Below the pieces are notes generated by a model, which saw only the letters and a program-made list of their open reading frames with translations, had not been told where the DNA came from and did no database searches. Below are positions 35,658-44,970 of a stretch of DNA of 50,642 nucleotides, piece after piece. The DNA comes from JBLNDJ01 sp050261515 (GTDB lineage: Bacteria; Acidobacteriota; Terriglobia; Bryobacterales; Bryobacteraceae): assembly GCA_050261515.1 (NCBI GenBank), contig JBLNDJ010000013.1, forward strand, positions 1-50,642. The letters are read 5' to 3'. A program made the position numbers and the translations under genes. Numbering within the stretch: the first letter of the stretch is position 1; each line of letters starts with the position of its first letter.

Positions 35658-36953
35658 ATGCAAGAACTGAAACGCAAGATCGAGGCGCGGACGGCGCGCG
35701 CGGGCATCGTGGGCCTCGGATATGTCGGTCTGCCCCTCGGAGTCGAGTTCGCGAAGGCCGGTTTTCCCGTTACCGGAATCGACATTGGAGCGGAGAAGGT
35801 CGCCCGGGTGAACGCGGGGGATTCCTACGTCCTCGACATTCCGAGCACCACCCTCGGGCCGCTGGTCGCGTCGGGCAAGCTGAGCGCCACCACCGATTTT
35901 TCGGCGATCGCCAGCCTCGACACGATCAACATCTGCGTGCCGACGCCGCTGCGCAAAACCAAAGACCCGGACATGAGCTACATCGACGCGGCGTGCCGGG
36001 AGATCGCCAACTACATTCATCCGGGGATGTTGATCATCCTGGAATCGACGACCTACCCGGGGACCACGAACGAGTTCGTGCTGCCGCTGCTCGAGAAATC
36101 GGGCCTGCGGGTGGGCGAGGATTTCTTCCTGTGCTTTTCGCCCGAGCGCGTCGATCCCGGCAACCCGAAGTTCCAGACGGTGAACATCCCGAAGGTGGTT
36201 GGAGGCATCACGCCGGCGTGCACGGAACTCGGCTCGCTGTTCTATTCGCAGGCGCTCGAGCGCGTGGTGCCGGTGAGCTCGACGCGCGTGGCCGAGATGG
36301 TGAAGCTGCTCGAGAACACGTTCCGGATGATCAACATCGGCCTGGTCAACGAACTGGCACTGATGTGCGACCGCATGGACATCAACGTCTGGGAAGTGAT
36401 CGACGCGGCGGCGACCAAGCCGTTCGGGTTCATGCCGTTTTATCCAGGGCCGGGACTGGGCGGGCACTGCATTCCGATCGATCCGTTTTATCTGTCGTGG
36501 AAGACGCGGCAGGCGGGCTTCGAGGCGCGGTTCATCGAGCTGGCGGGATACATCAACACGCAGATGCCGCACTTCGTAGTGGACAAGGTGCAGAACGCGC
36601 TGAACGACCACTCGAAGCCGCTGCGGGGCTCGCGCGTGCACGTCATGGGCGTCGCGTATAAGCGGGATATCGACGACCTGCGCGAGTCGCCCGCGCTTGA
36701 CGTGCTGCACCTGCTCAAGCGGCGCGGCGCGCGTGTGAGCTACAGCGATCCCTATATTCCCCACCTGGCGGTGGACGGGCTCGACCTGTGCGCCGAGGCG
36801 CCGGAGAAAGCGGCCGCGGAGGCCGATTGCGTGGTGGTCGTGACGGACCACAAGGCGTTCGATTACGAGGCGCTCGTGAAGCAGTCGAAGCTGGTGGTGG
36901 ACACGCGCAACGCGCTCAAGGGAATGTCGTCGGAGAAGATTGTGAGATTGTAG
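35658..36953 (+). CDS. UDP-N-acetylhexosamine / UDP-sugar 6-dehydrogenase (WbpA/WecC-like)
   Basis: 431 residues. The NAD-binding Rossmann motif is GIVGLGYVGLPLG (16-28). The catalytic cysteine is Cys271 in GPGLGGHCIPIDP, and the C-terminal UDP-binding domain has GVAYKRDIDDLRESPALDV. It oxidises a UDP-sugar to the uronic acid for polysaccharide synthesis, most similar to the UDP-N-acetylglucosamine/mannosamine group. Twelve bases separate it from dapF. A ribosome site (GGAAGGAA) precedes the ATG. Confidence 0.9.
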   Translation: MQELKRKIEARTARAGIVGLGYVGLPLGVEFAKAGFPVTGIDIGAEKVARVNAGDSYVLDIPSTTLGPLVASGKLSATTDFSAIASLDTINICVPTPLRKTKDPDMSYIDAACREIANYIHPGMLIILESTTYPGTTNEFVLPLLEKSGLRVGEDFFLCFSPERVDPGNPKFQTVNIPKVVGGITPACTELGSLFYSQALERVVPVSSTRVAEMVKLLENTFRMINIGLVNELALMCDRMDINVWEVIDAAATKPFGFMPFYPGPGLGGHCIPIDPFYLSWKTRQAGFEARFIELAGYINTQMPHFVVDKVQNALNDHSKPLRGSRVHVMGVAYKRDIDDLRESPALDVLHLLKRRGARVSYSDPYIPHLAVDGLDLCAEAPEKAAAEADCVVVVTDHKAFDYEALVKQSKLVVDTRNALKGMSSEKIVRL

Positions 36954-36972
36954 GGCGGAGCGGAGTCCGCCC
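36953..36972. terminator. Short hairpin between convergent genes
   Basis: GGGCGGA (36953-36959) pairs with TCCGCCC (36966-36972) around GCGGAG, in the 24 bases between the UDP-sugar dehydrogenase and the opposing lipoprotein gene. The T run is poor, so this may be weak. Confidence 0.4.
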
Positions 36973-36977
36973 CGCTC

Positions 36978-37607
36978 TTACTTCGAGGTCTGGAGGAACT
37001 CCCCGGTCGTCGCGTCCACGAAAACCGAGAAGCCGCTCGAGGAGACCGACTCGCCCCACACCACGCGCCACGCCGGCTGGGGGAAGCGCGAGGTCTGCTC
37101 GAGCAGGAGCAGCTTCGACATATTCGGGTGCTTGGCCGAGTAGTCCACCGCCTGCTTCTGCTTCGCGGCGGTTTCGTAAGCCGTGGTCGAATCCTTCTTG
37201 AACGCCTGGATGAGGAACGGCGTGAACTGCTTGCCGGGCGACCAGCTATCCACCGGGCCGCCGAACACTCCCTCGTGCAGATTGCTCTCCGGCGCTTCGA
37301 TCACCGAATAGGTATAGCGCCGCGATTTCTGCTGCGACTCGGAAACGAACGTGGCTTCCCAGGCGCCCGATTTGCCCGGTTCGGCGGCGACGTCCTTCAG
37401 CGTGAGATTGGCGACGCGGAGGAGCTTGCAGTCCGGCGCCCAGGCGCGCGCCTGCGTGTACATCTTGTAAACCGCCGATAGCGCGGTGACAGGCTCGGGC
37501 GGCTTCGGCGGCTCTTTCGCCTTCTCTACGGGCTTGGGCGACTCGGAGCAGCCGGCGAGCAGAAGCACGAGCGGCAATGTGGCGATGATCGCTTTGCGCA
37601 ATTTCAT
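36978..37607 (-). CDS. Lipoprotein of unknown function
   Basis: 209 residues with a lipobox LLAGC (Cys20) after a hydrophobic signal, then a Pro/Lys-rich tether (about 25-42) and a globular domain without a match I know. Expected to be lipid-anchored in the envelope. It lies downstream of the lptCA-lptB genes on the same strand, 74 bases after lptB, and might be expressed with them. The word pattern TALSAVYKMYTQARAW is conserved-looking, but I cannot name a family. Confidence 0.7.
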   Translation of the reverse strand: MKLRKAIIATLPLVLLLAGCSESPKPVEKAKEPPKPPEPVTALSAVYKMYTQARAWAPDCKLLRVANLTLKDVAAEPGKSGAWEATFVSESQQKSRRYTYSVIEAPESNLHEGVFGGPVDSWSPGKQFTPFLIQAFKKDSTTAYETAAKQKQAVDYSAKHPNMSKLLLLEQTSRFPQPAWRVVWGESVSSSGFSVFVDATTGEFLQTSK

Positions 37608-37681
37608 ATCTTTCTACCTGAACCAGACATTCTAGCCCAAGTCCTGCGGGTGAGAGTTGGCCGGCGGGGGCCGCGGCGCCG

Positions 37682-38413
37682 CTACGCGCGGTCGAGGTTG
37701 AAGCTCTCGCCGAGGTAGACGCGCTTCACTTCCGGATCGCGGCCGAGCGCGTCCGGGCTGCCGGCGCGGAAGATGCGCCCGTTGTTGATGATGTATGCGC
37801 GGTCGGTGACCGCGAGCGTCTCCCGCACGTTGTGGTCCGTCACGAGAATCCCGATGCCGTTCGTCTTCAGCTCGTAGACGATCTTCTGGATCTCGAGCAC
37901 CTGCTTGGGGTCGATGCCAGAGAACGGCTCGTCGAGCAGCAGGAAGTTTGGCTGGATCACCAGCGACCGCGCGATCTCGACCCGGCGCCGCTCGCCGCCC
38001 GAGAGCGCGTATCCTTTGTTGTGCCGCACCGTTTCGAGGCCCAGTTGCTCGATGAGTTGGTTCATCCGCGTGCGCCGCTCGGCGTTCCGCAGCGGCATGG
38101 TCTCGAGGATCGCCATGAGGTTCTCCTCGACCGAGAGCCTGCGGAAGACCGACGCCTCCTGCGGAAGATAGCTGATGCCCAGGCGCGCGCGCTGGTACAT
38201 CGGAAGGTTCGTGATTTCCTGATCGTCGAGCGAAACGCGGCCCGAATCCGGGCTGATGAGGCCGACGATCATGTAGAACGACGTCGTCTTGCCGGCACCG
38301 TTGGGCCCGAGCAGTCCAACCACTTCGCCCTGCTCGACGTACACCGAAAGGTTGTCCACCACACGGCGCCCGCGGTAGGTCTTGCTGATTTCGAACGTCT
38401 GGAGCTTTTTCAT
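37682..38413 (-). CDS. lptB: LPS export ABC transporter ATPase LptB
   Basis: 243 residues, the typical LptB length. Walker A GPNGAGKTTSF, Q-loop, signature LSGGERRR and Walker B FLLLDEPF are all present, with the switch histidine in VTDHNVRE. LptB powers LptFG to move LPS from the inner membrane to the LptC-LptA bridge. It starts 14 bases after the stop of the LptC/LptA fusion gene, so both are in one operon. The C-terminal ERGESFNLDR-like end is normal for the family. Confidence 0.93.
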   Translation of the reverse strand: MKKLQTFEISKTYRGRRVVDNLSVYVEQGEVVGLLGPNGAGKTTSFYMIVGLISPDSGRVSLDDQEITNLPMYQRARLGISYLPQEASVFRRLSVEENLMAILETMPLRNAERRTRMNQLIEQLGLETVRHNKGYALSGGERRRVEIARSLVIQPNFLLLDEPFSGIDPKQVLEIQKIVYELKTNGIGILVTDHNVRETLAVTDRAYIINNGRIFRAGSPDALGRDPEVKRVYLGESFNLDRA

Positions 38414-38427
38414 TTGGGGATCGGGCG

Positions 38428-40674
38428 TCAGCGGCGGCGTAGGATGCGGGTCGTCACGGGTTCCTTGTCTGCCCCATTCACGAGGAGCTTATCGTTGTTC
38501 GCATAGTAGGTCAACTCCCGGCCGCGCGTGACGCCGCGCGCGCTGTCCACCAGCACGGGCTCGCCTCCGTTGAGGAGAATCCGCTCATCGGCGGCGTAGT
38601 ATTCGGCGTGCTCGCCGGTGCCGGTGAGCGTGCGGGCGGGCTCTTTGCGGACGATCTCGACCGCGCCGTCGGCGATGGCATAGTCGAGCGAGGAATCGGA
38701 GTTGGCCTCCTTCAGAAATGCGCGCAGCTCGGACGCTTTCACGTCCATGCCCAGCCGCATCATGTGGACTCCGCCTGTGTAGTGCGCCAGGCGGTCCGCC
38801 TCGGTGTAGACGAGCGACGCGGCGTCGATGACGATGAACGCCGGGGCCTTTTCGGCCGCGTCCGCCTGCTTCTCCATGAACTGCGTGCGGACGTGCCCCC
38901 GCGCGCGAAGCTCGTGCCCGGCGCGGTCGATGTCAATCGTATCGGCCCAGATGCGGTTCGGGCCCTGCCAGGCGACGGCCTTGCCCTCGTAGCGGATCGC
39001 CTTGTTCCTGCCGGCGGTGGTCATCTTCTGCGCCTTGGCCTCGAGCGGCCGATCGTTGGCGAGCATGGCCGAAGACGTCCCCTTCTTATCGGGCAGGCGC
39101 GTAGAAACGACGTTGCCCCGGGCGTCGATGTCGCCGCTTTTCTGATCGAGCAGGATGCGGTCGGCCGAGGTGGCGCCGGTCCCGTCCCAGATGCGCGCGG
39201 ACTGGTCGAGCGTGATCAGGTCGCGCGCTTCTTCGAGAATGGCGCGGTGCGCCACGGCGCGGCGCTCGCCCTCCTGGTAGCGGAAATCGTTCCACTGCTC
39301 CACTCGCGCAAGCTGGCCGGTCTTGGGGTCGAACTCGGCCTTCATATCCTTGCTCCACGTGAAGGAAGGCTCGGCCGCGGACTTTTTGGCGTTCTTCGGA
39401 TCGGGATCGGTGCGGGTCGCGGCATTCGAGGCAACGAACGATTGGATGGCGTTATTCGCGCCGTAGGTTACGGTCATTCGGTCGGCGTCGAGCGTGCGGC
39501 GGCGCTGGCCCTCGCGGTTGGGCAGGAACTCGAGCCGCCCGGGCGCCTGCGTCTCCACCGTGGCCAGCTCGCGTCCGCCATTCCGCATCGTCAGCAGCAC
39601 GCGCTCGCTGTGGACGACGCGGGTCTCGGCCGGAGGCACGTCCTTGCGCGCGACAGGCGCCGACTCGATCACGGCGTTGCCTGTGGCGAGCGCGTTCTTC
39701 AGCTCGCTCGCGCCGGAAGCGGTATCGAAGATCATGTCCACGCGGCGGCTGGTGATGTTCGTGCGCGCGGTCTGCGTGGTCGAAACCAGGTGCGCGTCCG
39801 GCTCCCCGGAGATCCGCTCGACCACGCCATCGTCGTCCATCCGCATGACGAAGTACGCGGCCGAGTATTCGAGATCGCGGCCCGGCTGGTGGTCCGTGCC
39901 GCGCGCCTGCTTGCCTTCCACCTTCTCGATCGCGCCGTCTTTCAGGCTGACGACGGTGTCACCGCCTTCGAGCACGCCCGTCTCGCGCGTGAGCCGCGAC
40001 CACGGCCTGAGCAGCACGTAGGAGTCGCGCTCCTTGTAGGTCAGCTCGCCCGCTTCGATCTTCATGACCTTGGCTTTGGGGCTGCGCCCGCGCCAATAGA
40101 GCTCCACCTGGCTTTTCATGTAGATCTCGCGGATGTTGGGATCGTAGGTCGCCCCGACCGACCTGCCTTCGCCCTGCGCGAACTCGAAGCTCGCCGCGCG
40201 GTCGGTGGACACCTTGCCCGACTTGATGTCGTAGGTCACGCCGGAGCTGCGTATCTGAAGCAGACGCCCGTGCGGCACATCGCCGGCGGGGACGCCCATC
40301 GTGATGTTCACGTCGCCGTCCGAGTAAAGCGTGCCTTTGGACTGGTCGAAGGTGGCCTTGGCGCAGCGTATGTGGTCGTACTCGCGGCCTTCCTGCTTGT
40401 AGATGAGGACCTCAACCTCTTCGATCTCGACCGCCGAAGAAGGCGCATTGAGCTGCCGGAAGCGCTTGGCGCGCACCTCGACGATGCCGTGCGTGGCCTG
40501 GTCCTTGCGCCAGACCCAGCTCGTGGCAGCGGCGTCGGTGCCGGGAGGAAGCGTCTTCGGTGTCGGAGGGGACTGGCCCGCCTGGGTGATTTTCTGACGG
40601 TAATACGTGGCTGCGACCGCGCCGAGCATCAGTACGATGGCCAAGAGCAGCAGCCCGCGCGTGCTCCGCAACAT
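38428..40674 (-). CDS. LptC-LptA fusion (LPS transport bridge protein)
   Basis: 748 residues from ATG 40674 (a longer frame upstream is not protein-like). A single N-terminal helix (about 8-25) is followed by an LptC-like jellyroll and then by further OstA/LptA-type repeats of beta-strands (YDIKSGKVSTD, DPKTGQLARVE, AEYYAADERILLNGGEPVL). It would anchor in the inner membrane and extend across the periplasm toward LptD. Multi-domain LptC/LptA proteins are known from Acidobacteria and some other phyla; the exact number of OstA domains needs a structure-based count. A -10-like TATAGT lies nine bases upstream. LptB follows directly. Confidence 0.8.
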   Translation of the reverse strand: MLRSTRGLLLLAIVLMLGAVAATYYRQKITQAGQSPPTPKTLPPGTDAAATSWVWRKDQATHGIVEVRAKRFRQLNAPSSAVEIEEVEVLIYKQEGREYDHIRCAKATFDQSKGTLYSDGDVNITMGVPAGDVPHGRLLQIRSSGVTYDIKSGKVSTDRAASFEFAQGEGRSVGATYDPNIREIYMKSQVELYWRGRSPKAKVMKIEAGELTYKERDSYVLLRPWSRLTRETGVLEGGDTVVSLKDGAIEKVEGKQARGTDHQPGRDLEYSAAYFVMRMDDDGVVERISGEPDAHLVSTTQTARTNITSRRVDMIFDTASGASELKNALATGNAVIESAPVARKDVPPAETRVVHSERVLLTMRNGGRELATVETQAPGRLEFLPNREGQRRRTLDADRMTVTYGANNAIQSFVASNAATRTDPDPKNAKKSAAEPSFTWSKDMKAEFDPKTGQLARVEQWNDFRYQEGERRAVAHRAILEEARDLITLDQSARIWDGTGATSADRILLDQKSGDIDARGNVVSTRLPDKKGTSSAMLANDRPLEAKAQKMTTAGRNKAIRYEGKAVAWQGPNRIWADTIDIDRAGHELRARGHVRTQFMEKQADAAEKAPAFIVIDAASLVYTEADRLAHYTGGVHMMRLGMDVKASELRAFLKEANSDSSLDYAIADGAVEIVRKEPARTLTGTGEHAEYYAADERILLNGGEPVLVDSARGVTRGRELTYYANNDKLLVNGADKEPVTTRILRRR

Positions 40675-40716
40675 GCTCAATTTACTATAGCAGGGCGGGC
40701 GCGCTAAGCTCGGGAA

Positions 40717-41250
40717 ATGGACGACGCCGGACTGGTTCGCATCGTGGACGCCGCGATGGCCGAGGCCGCCCGAAAGGCCGGCGCGTGGCTCGTCTGCCGG
40801 CCCGGATGCAACGCGTGCTGCATAGGGCCGTTCGAGATCACCGCGCTCGATGCCGGGCGGCTCAGGCGCGGATTGGCGGAACTCGACGCGGCCAACCCCG
40901 AACGGGCCGAGCGTGTGCGGCAGCGCGCGGAAGCGCGGCTCGCGAAGTTCGAGGACGACGACCCCTGCCCCGCGCTCGACCCCGCGAGCGGCCTGTGCGA
41001 TCTCTACGCGGCGCGCCCCATCACCTGCCGGACGTTCGGCCCGCCGGTCCATTGCGATTCGGGCGGCGTGGGCGTTTGCGAGCTGTGCTTCGAAGGCGCG
41101 ACCGACGACGAGATCGCGGCGTGCGAAGTCGAGGTCGACCCCGAGGGACTCGAAGCCCGCCTGAACGAAGCGCTCGGGGGCGCGGGTGTAGCCAGCGTTG
41201 CCGCGGCTCTCGCCGGACCATGGCCGACTACGAAAAGATCGGACTGCTGA
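40717..41250 (+). CDS. YkgJ-type cysteine-cluster (zinc/iron-chelating) protein
   Basis: 177 residues. It has the cysteine cluster CRPGCNACC near residues 27-35 and a second one, CDLYAARPITCRTFG, the pattern of the YkgJ/DUF-type zinc- or iron-binding family. Function is not known for this family in general. It starts 42 bases from the divergent lptCA gene and its last 31 bases overlap the following NUDIX gene, suggesting coupled translation. Confidence 0.8.
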   Translation: MDDAGLVRIVDAAMAEAARKAGAWLVCRPGCNACCIGPFEITALDAGRLRRGLAELDAANPERAERVRQRAEARLAKFEDDDPCPALDPASGLCDLYAARPITCRTFGPPVHCDSGGVGVCELCFEGATDDEIAACEVEVDPEGLEARLNEALGGAGVASVAAALAGPWPTTKRSDC

Positions 41251-41675
41251 CCGTACGCGGCGGCCGCGTCCTGCTGTGCCGCAAGAAGCACACGACGGCG
41301 CTGCTCATTCTGCCCGGCGGATGCGTGGAGCCCGGCGAGACGGCGCTCGAGTGTCTCGAACGCGAACTGGGCGAGGAACTGGGAGACGTTCGCGTGACGG
41401 GTCTTGAATACGTAGGCGCGTACACGGACGTTGCGGCCGGAAGCGGCGGGCGCAAAACAGTCCGGATCGAGCTTTACCGAGGCGATCTTACCGGCGACCC
41501 CGCGCCGCGCTCGGAGATCCGCGAGCTGGTGTGGTTCGGCGAGGACGGCGACCCGGCCGAGCTCGCCCCGAGCCTCTTCAGGAAGATCCTGCCGGACGTG
41601 GCCAGACGAGGCCTTCTGCCCTGGGCTCCTTCGGAACGAACAGACTGCCCTCGGTGGTGGGAACGATCCGCCTGA
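41220..41675 (+). CDS. NUDIX hydrolase
   Basis: 151 residues. The Nudix box runs GGCVEPGETALECLEREL then GEELG, matching GX5EX7REUXEEXGU closely. It would hydrolyse a nucleoside diphosphate linked to another group; substrate unknown. It overlaps the YkgJ-type gene by 31 bases. Its last 98 bases also overlap the end of the convergent U32 gene, an unusual amount of shared coding. Confidence 0.85.
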   Translation: MADYEKIGLLTVRGGRVLLCRKKHTTALLILPGGCVEPGETALECLERELGEELGDVRVTGLEYVGAYTDVAAGSGGRKTVRIELYRGDLTGDPAPRSEIRELVWFGEDGDPAELAPSLFRKILPDVARRGLLPWAPSERTDCPRWWERSA

Positions 41676-44046
41676 GCTCCCGCGCGAGCTGCGCGCCGGC
41701 GCGGCGGCCCGCGAGCGCGGCTTCGAACGCACGAGCAACGCGCGTTACCTGCCCGGCCGGCTCGTGCACGAATTCGAGCCGGAAGTGCCGGATTCCCGCG
41801 GCGCGCCACGCCTCGATGTGCGCGCTCGCCTCCTGCGCCTCGGCGCCGAACACCGTGTTGCGGCAGCCCACGTCCGCCATTACGGGATGCGCGCGGCCGC
41901 TCACGTCGCGCACGGCGACGCGATGCGTTTCGCACGGCCGGCCGCAATCGCGGTAGCTCGTGCCCGTCGAGAGAAACCGGCAGAACACGCAGTGCTCGGT
42001 GTGGAACACGGGCAGGTGCTGGTAGGCGATCGCTTCGATTCGGCCGGCTCCGGCGGCGCGCGAGAGCGCGGCTACCTGCGCGGCGTTCAGGTCGTGCGTG
42101 GGTGTGATGCGTTCGAGCCCGAGCGAGAGCAGCATGCCCGCCGTCAGGGCATTCGCAGCGTTGAGGCTGAAATCGCCGGTGAGGGCAGGGTGGTCTTTCT
42201 CACGCAGCGCTTCGAGCAGCCCGGCGGAGCGGACCAGAATCGGGCACTCGAGCCGCAGCAGGAAATCCTCGATGCGCTCTTCGCCCGGCTTCAGCACGCG
42301 CGGCGCGGCGATACGCACTGCGAGGCCTGCGGCTTTCACGCGCTCGACCGATGGGCGCAGGCCGTAGAGATCCAGATAGTCGAGGGTAATGCTGGCGGGG
42401 GCAAACGCGATGGCGGCGTCGAGTTGTTCGGGCGTGCGGACCAGCAGGTGCAACTCGGGCGGGCCGGGCTCGGACGCGGCTTCGGGCAGCCGCACAACGG
42501 TCTCGTGAACCTCGACCGCCGCGGGCGCGCTTTGCAGCTCCTGCAAGCGCTCCACTGCCTGCTGGCGCAACTGGTTGAGCACGGACGCGGGCCCGAAGGG
42601 CCGTCCGCCGACTTCGAGTTCGACGGACGCCAGTTCGTACGCGGTGTTGCCAAGGCGGCCGAACTGCGCGCGCAGCAGGTCTGCGGTGACGGCGTTCTTT
42701 TCCGCGCGCGCGAGCGGATCGCGCGAACAGACCGTAACGCGCACCTCGGGCCGCGCCGCAAGCGCCCACACGGCCTCGAGCGGCGCGCCCTCGCGCGCGG
42801 TCACTTGCACGCGCACGGGCTGCTTCGCGGTGAACGGGCGCACCGTTGAATCGAGATCGGGATCGTGCGTGCGCCACACGAGGTCGCCCGGGCGGATCCT
42901 GGAGAAATCGACGGCGCCGTTGCCGAATCGCAGCTCACAGTTCGGCGTAACTTCATAAACGCGCCCGCCCTCTTCCCGCTCTTCCGGACTGCGCCAGTCC
43001 GCGGCGTCGAACACCACGCCATCGCCCGGCTTCAGCGGCGACACGGCGTGCGCTCCGGCCGGCTCGAACACCACGGCATCGCCCGCGACCCGCGCCACCC
43101 GGCCCATCAAAACGCCGCGGTGCCGCGGCGCGCGCCCGCGCACGACCGCCTGGTGATTCGTGCCCATCAGAAAATGTGGCCCGAGCCCGCGCGAGTAGAC
43201 CTGCTCGAGCTGGATCTCGGTAAGGGGGGCCACATCGCAAAGCTCGTCCACCGCTTTGCGGTACGCGCGCGTCGTGAGCGCGACGTAGTCCGCGTCCTTG
43301 TAGCGCCCCTCGATCTTGAGCGCGGAAACGCCGAGCCGGACAATCTCGGGAATCTGCCGCAGCGTGTAAAGATCTTCCGGAGAGAGCAGGTAGCGGGCGT
43401 CGCCGAGCAGCTCAACGCGGCCATCCACGATGAGTTCGTAGGGCAGCCGGCACGCCTGCGCGCACTGGCCGCGGTTGGCGCTGCGCCCGCCCCAGGCCTC
43501 CGACGAGAAGCACTGGCCCGAGTACGCCACGCACAGCGCGCCGTGGACGAAAATTTCGAGCTCGCAATCCGTCGCGTCGCGGATCGCGCGGATCTCATCC
43601 ATCGAAAGCTCGCGCGCGAGCGTAACGCGGCCGGCGCCGAGCCGTTGCGCGAGCCGCGCGCCCGCCGCATTGGTCACGCTCATCTGCGTGCTCGCGTGCA
43701 GCGTGAGTCCGGGCGCGATCTCGCGCGCCAGTTTCAGCATGGCGAGGTCCTGGACGATGATGGCGTCCGCCCCCGCGCGCGCGATGGCGGCAAGGGCGCG
43801 CGCCGCCTCGTTCAGCTCGTCGTCGAAGACCAGCGTGTTGAAAGTGACGTAGCCCTTCACGCCGCGCCGGTGCAGCGTGCGCAGCGCCTCCGGCAGTTCC
43901 TCGAGCGTGAAGCCCACTTTGGCGCGCGCGCTGAAGTGTGTAAGGCCGAAGTAGACAGCATCGGCCCCGGCTTCGACCGCGGCGTGCAGTTGGGGCCAGT
44001 AGCCCGCGGGGCTCATGATTTCGGGCTTGGCGGGAAAAATGGGCAT
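41578..44046 (-). CDS. Peptidase U32 family protein (RlhA/YdcP-like rRNA hydroxylase)
   Basis: 822 residues. An N-terminal U32 domain (GADAVYFGLTHFSARAKVG; TLHASTQMSV; RELSMDEIRAIR) contains two cysteine pairs (CVAYSGQCFSSE; GQCAQACRLPY). Further cysteines lie near the C-terminus (CVFCRFL; CGRPCE). E. coli RlhA (YdcP, about 650 residues) and TrhP are members needed for RNA hydroxylation; they probably use iron-sulfur chemistry and prephenate. This protein is longer, with an extra middle and C-terminal domain. Convergent overlap of 98 bases with the NUDIX gene. Confidence 0.85.
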   Translation of the reverse strand: MPIFPAKPEIMSPAGYWPQLHAAVEAGADAVYFGLTHFSARAKVGFTLEELPEALRTLHRRGVKGYVTFNTLVFDDELNEAARALAAIARAGADAIIVQDLAMLKLAREIAPGLTLHASTQMSVTNAAGARLAQRLGAGRVTLARELSMDEIRAIRDATDCELEIFVHGALCVAYSGQCFSSEAWGGRSANRGQCAQACRLPYELIVDGRVELLGDARYLLSPEDLYTLRQIPEIVRLGVSALKIEGRYKDADYVALTTRAYRKAVDELCDVAPLTEIQLEQVYSRGLGPHFLMGTNHQAVVRGRAPRHRGVLMGRVARVAGDAVVFEPAGAHAVSPLKPGDGVVFDAADWRSPEEREEGGRVYEVTPNCELRFGNGAVDFSRIRPGDLVWRTHDPDLDSTVRPFTAKQPVRVQVTAREGAPLEAVWALAARPEVRVTVCSRDPLARAEKNAVTADLLRAQFGRLGNTAYELASVELEVGGRPFGPASVLNQLRQQAVERLQELQSAPAAVEVHETVVRLPEAASEPGPPELHLLVRTPEQLDAAIAFAPASITLDYLDLYGLRPSVERVKAAGLAVRIAAPRVLKPGEERIEDFLLRLECPILVRSAGLLEALREKDHPALTGDFSLNAANALTAGMLLSLGLERITPTHDLNAAQVAALSRAAGAGRIEAIAYQHLPVFHTEHCVFCRFLSTGTSYRDCGRPCETHRVAVRDVSGRAHPVMADVGCRNTVFGAEAQEASAHIEAWRAAGIRHFRLEFVHEPAGQVTRVARAFEAALAGRRAGAQLARELRRIVPTTEGSLFVPKEPRAEGLVWPRPAGSS

Positions 44047-44098
44047 GCGACTGCGTTCCCTTCAGCGTACCGCGGAGGGAACTCAGCCTTCAGGGGCG

Positions 44099-44890
44099 TT
44101 ATCTCTGTACGTTCACCACCGGCGCGCTGATCACCGGAGCAGGCGCCGTGGAGGCCGGCATCATTCCGGCGCGGGCGACCTTCTCGGCTTCGATGCCGAT
44201 CGCCTGGTTCAGCGAGACCTCGACGCCCGAGCCGATGTCGAACCGCACATCGCTGCCGCGTGCGAGCATCGCGATCAGCGCGCCGGCGGCGATGCCCGAG
44301 AGCCCGCCGACGCCGATGCCCCGAACGCTCCCGCTCGCCGCGCCCGCCATGCCGCCGATCTGCGCGCCGGTCGCCGCGCCTTCGCCGATGCGCTTGAGGT
44401 CCGCGCCTTTCTCGGAATCGTGCTTGACCGTGCCCGGCTCCTTCATCCGCGACTCGGTGTTGCCGGGCACCTGGTCGATCGCGGCCGCCAGATCGAGCGT
44501 GTATCCGTTCGGGAAGATCAGCGTGGTCAGATGGAACCGCAGCTCGGCGCTTCCCTTGATGCGGCCGGCGCGCTTCGAGCTGTCGATCACGCCCTTCACG
44601 TAGGTGCCCGCCGGAATCATGATGATGTTGTCGATTACGATGGGGAACGTGGTTTGGGCGTAGATCGGATCACCGCTCTGCGCGTTCTTGGTCGATACGG
44701 CCTGGCGCAGTTGGATCGGGATCTTGGTGCCCGCCGGGACGATCCAGATGCCGTTGGGGTTCTGTTGAGGCGCGGAAGCCGGGGGCTGCGCAACGACTTC
44801 AGTCCGCGACTTCAGTCTCGGCTCTTCCGGCGCCTGCTGGCAAACCGCCGGGGCGGCGGCCAGCAGCGCCGCGGCGATGAGGATCCGCAT
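44099..44890 (-). CDS. Secreted glycine-zipper protein of unknown function
   Basis: 263 residues. The start is ATG 44890, with GGAG eight bases upstream; ATG 44896 is a near alternative. A signal peptide (about 1-17) is followed by a proline-rich stretch, a beta-rich domain around PAGTKIPIQLRQAVSTK similar to the VirB10/TrbI type of barrel core, and a glycine-rich helical segment (GAQIGGMAGAASGS) near residue 190. This suggests an envelope structural protein. No specific role. A TATACT box lies about 25 bases upstream on the minus strand. Confidence 0.65.
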   Translation of the reverse strand: MRILIAAALLAAAPAVCQQAPEEPRLKSRTEVVAQPPASAPQQNPNGIWIVPAGTKIPIQLRQAVSTKNAQSGDPIYAQTTFPIVIDNIIMIPAGTYVKGVIDSSKRAGRIKGSAELRFHLTTLIFPNGYTLDLAAAIDQVPGNTESRMKEPGTVKHDSEKGADLKRIGEGAATGAQIGGMAGAASGSVRGIGVGGLSGIAAGALIAMLARGSDVRFDIGSGVEVSLNQAIGIEAEKVARAGMMPASTAPAPVISAPVVNVQR

Positions 44891-44970
44891 AACCATAGCT
44901 CCGTGCACCAGTATAGTGAACGCGATGGACGCGCCGGAGCCGCGCCCGGTTTCGGCCGCGGCGCCGTTCA

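Noticed and set aside
38608..40707. Long open frame antisense to the LptC/LptA gene (also similar frames antisense to nar, U32 and the FAD dehydrogenase, up to 784 codons)
   Set aside because: High GC produces long antisense frames. Their proteins are rich in Arg/Ala/Pro without any recognised motif, while the opposite strand encodes clear families.
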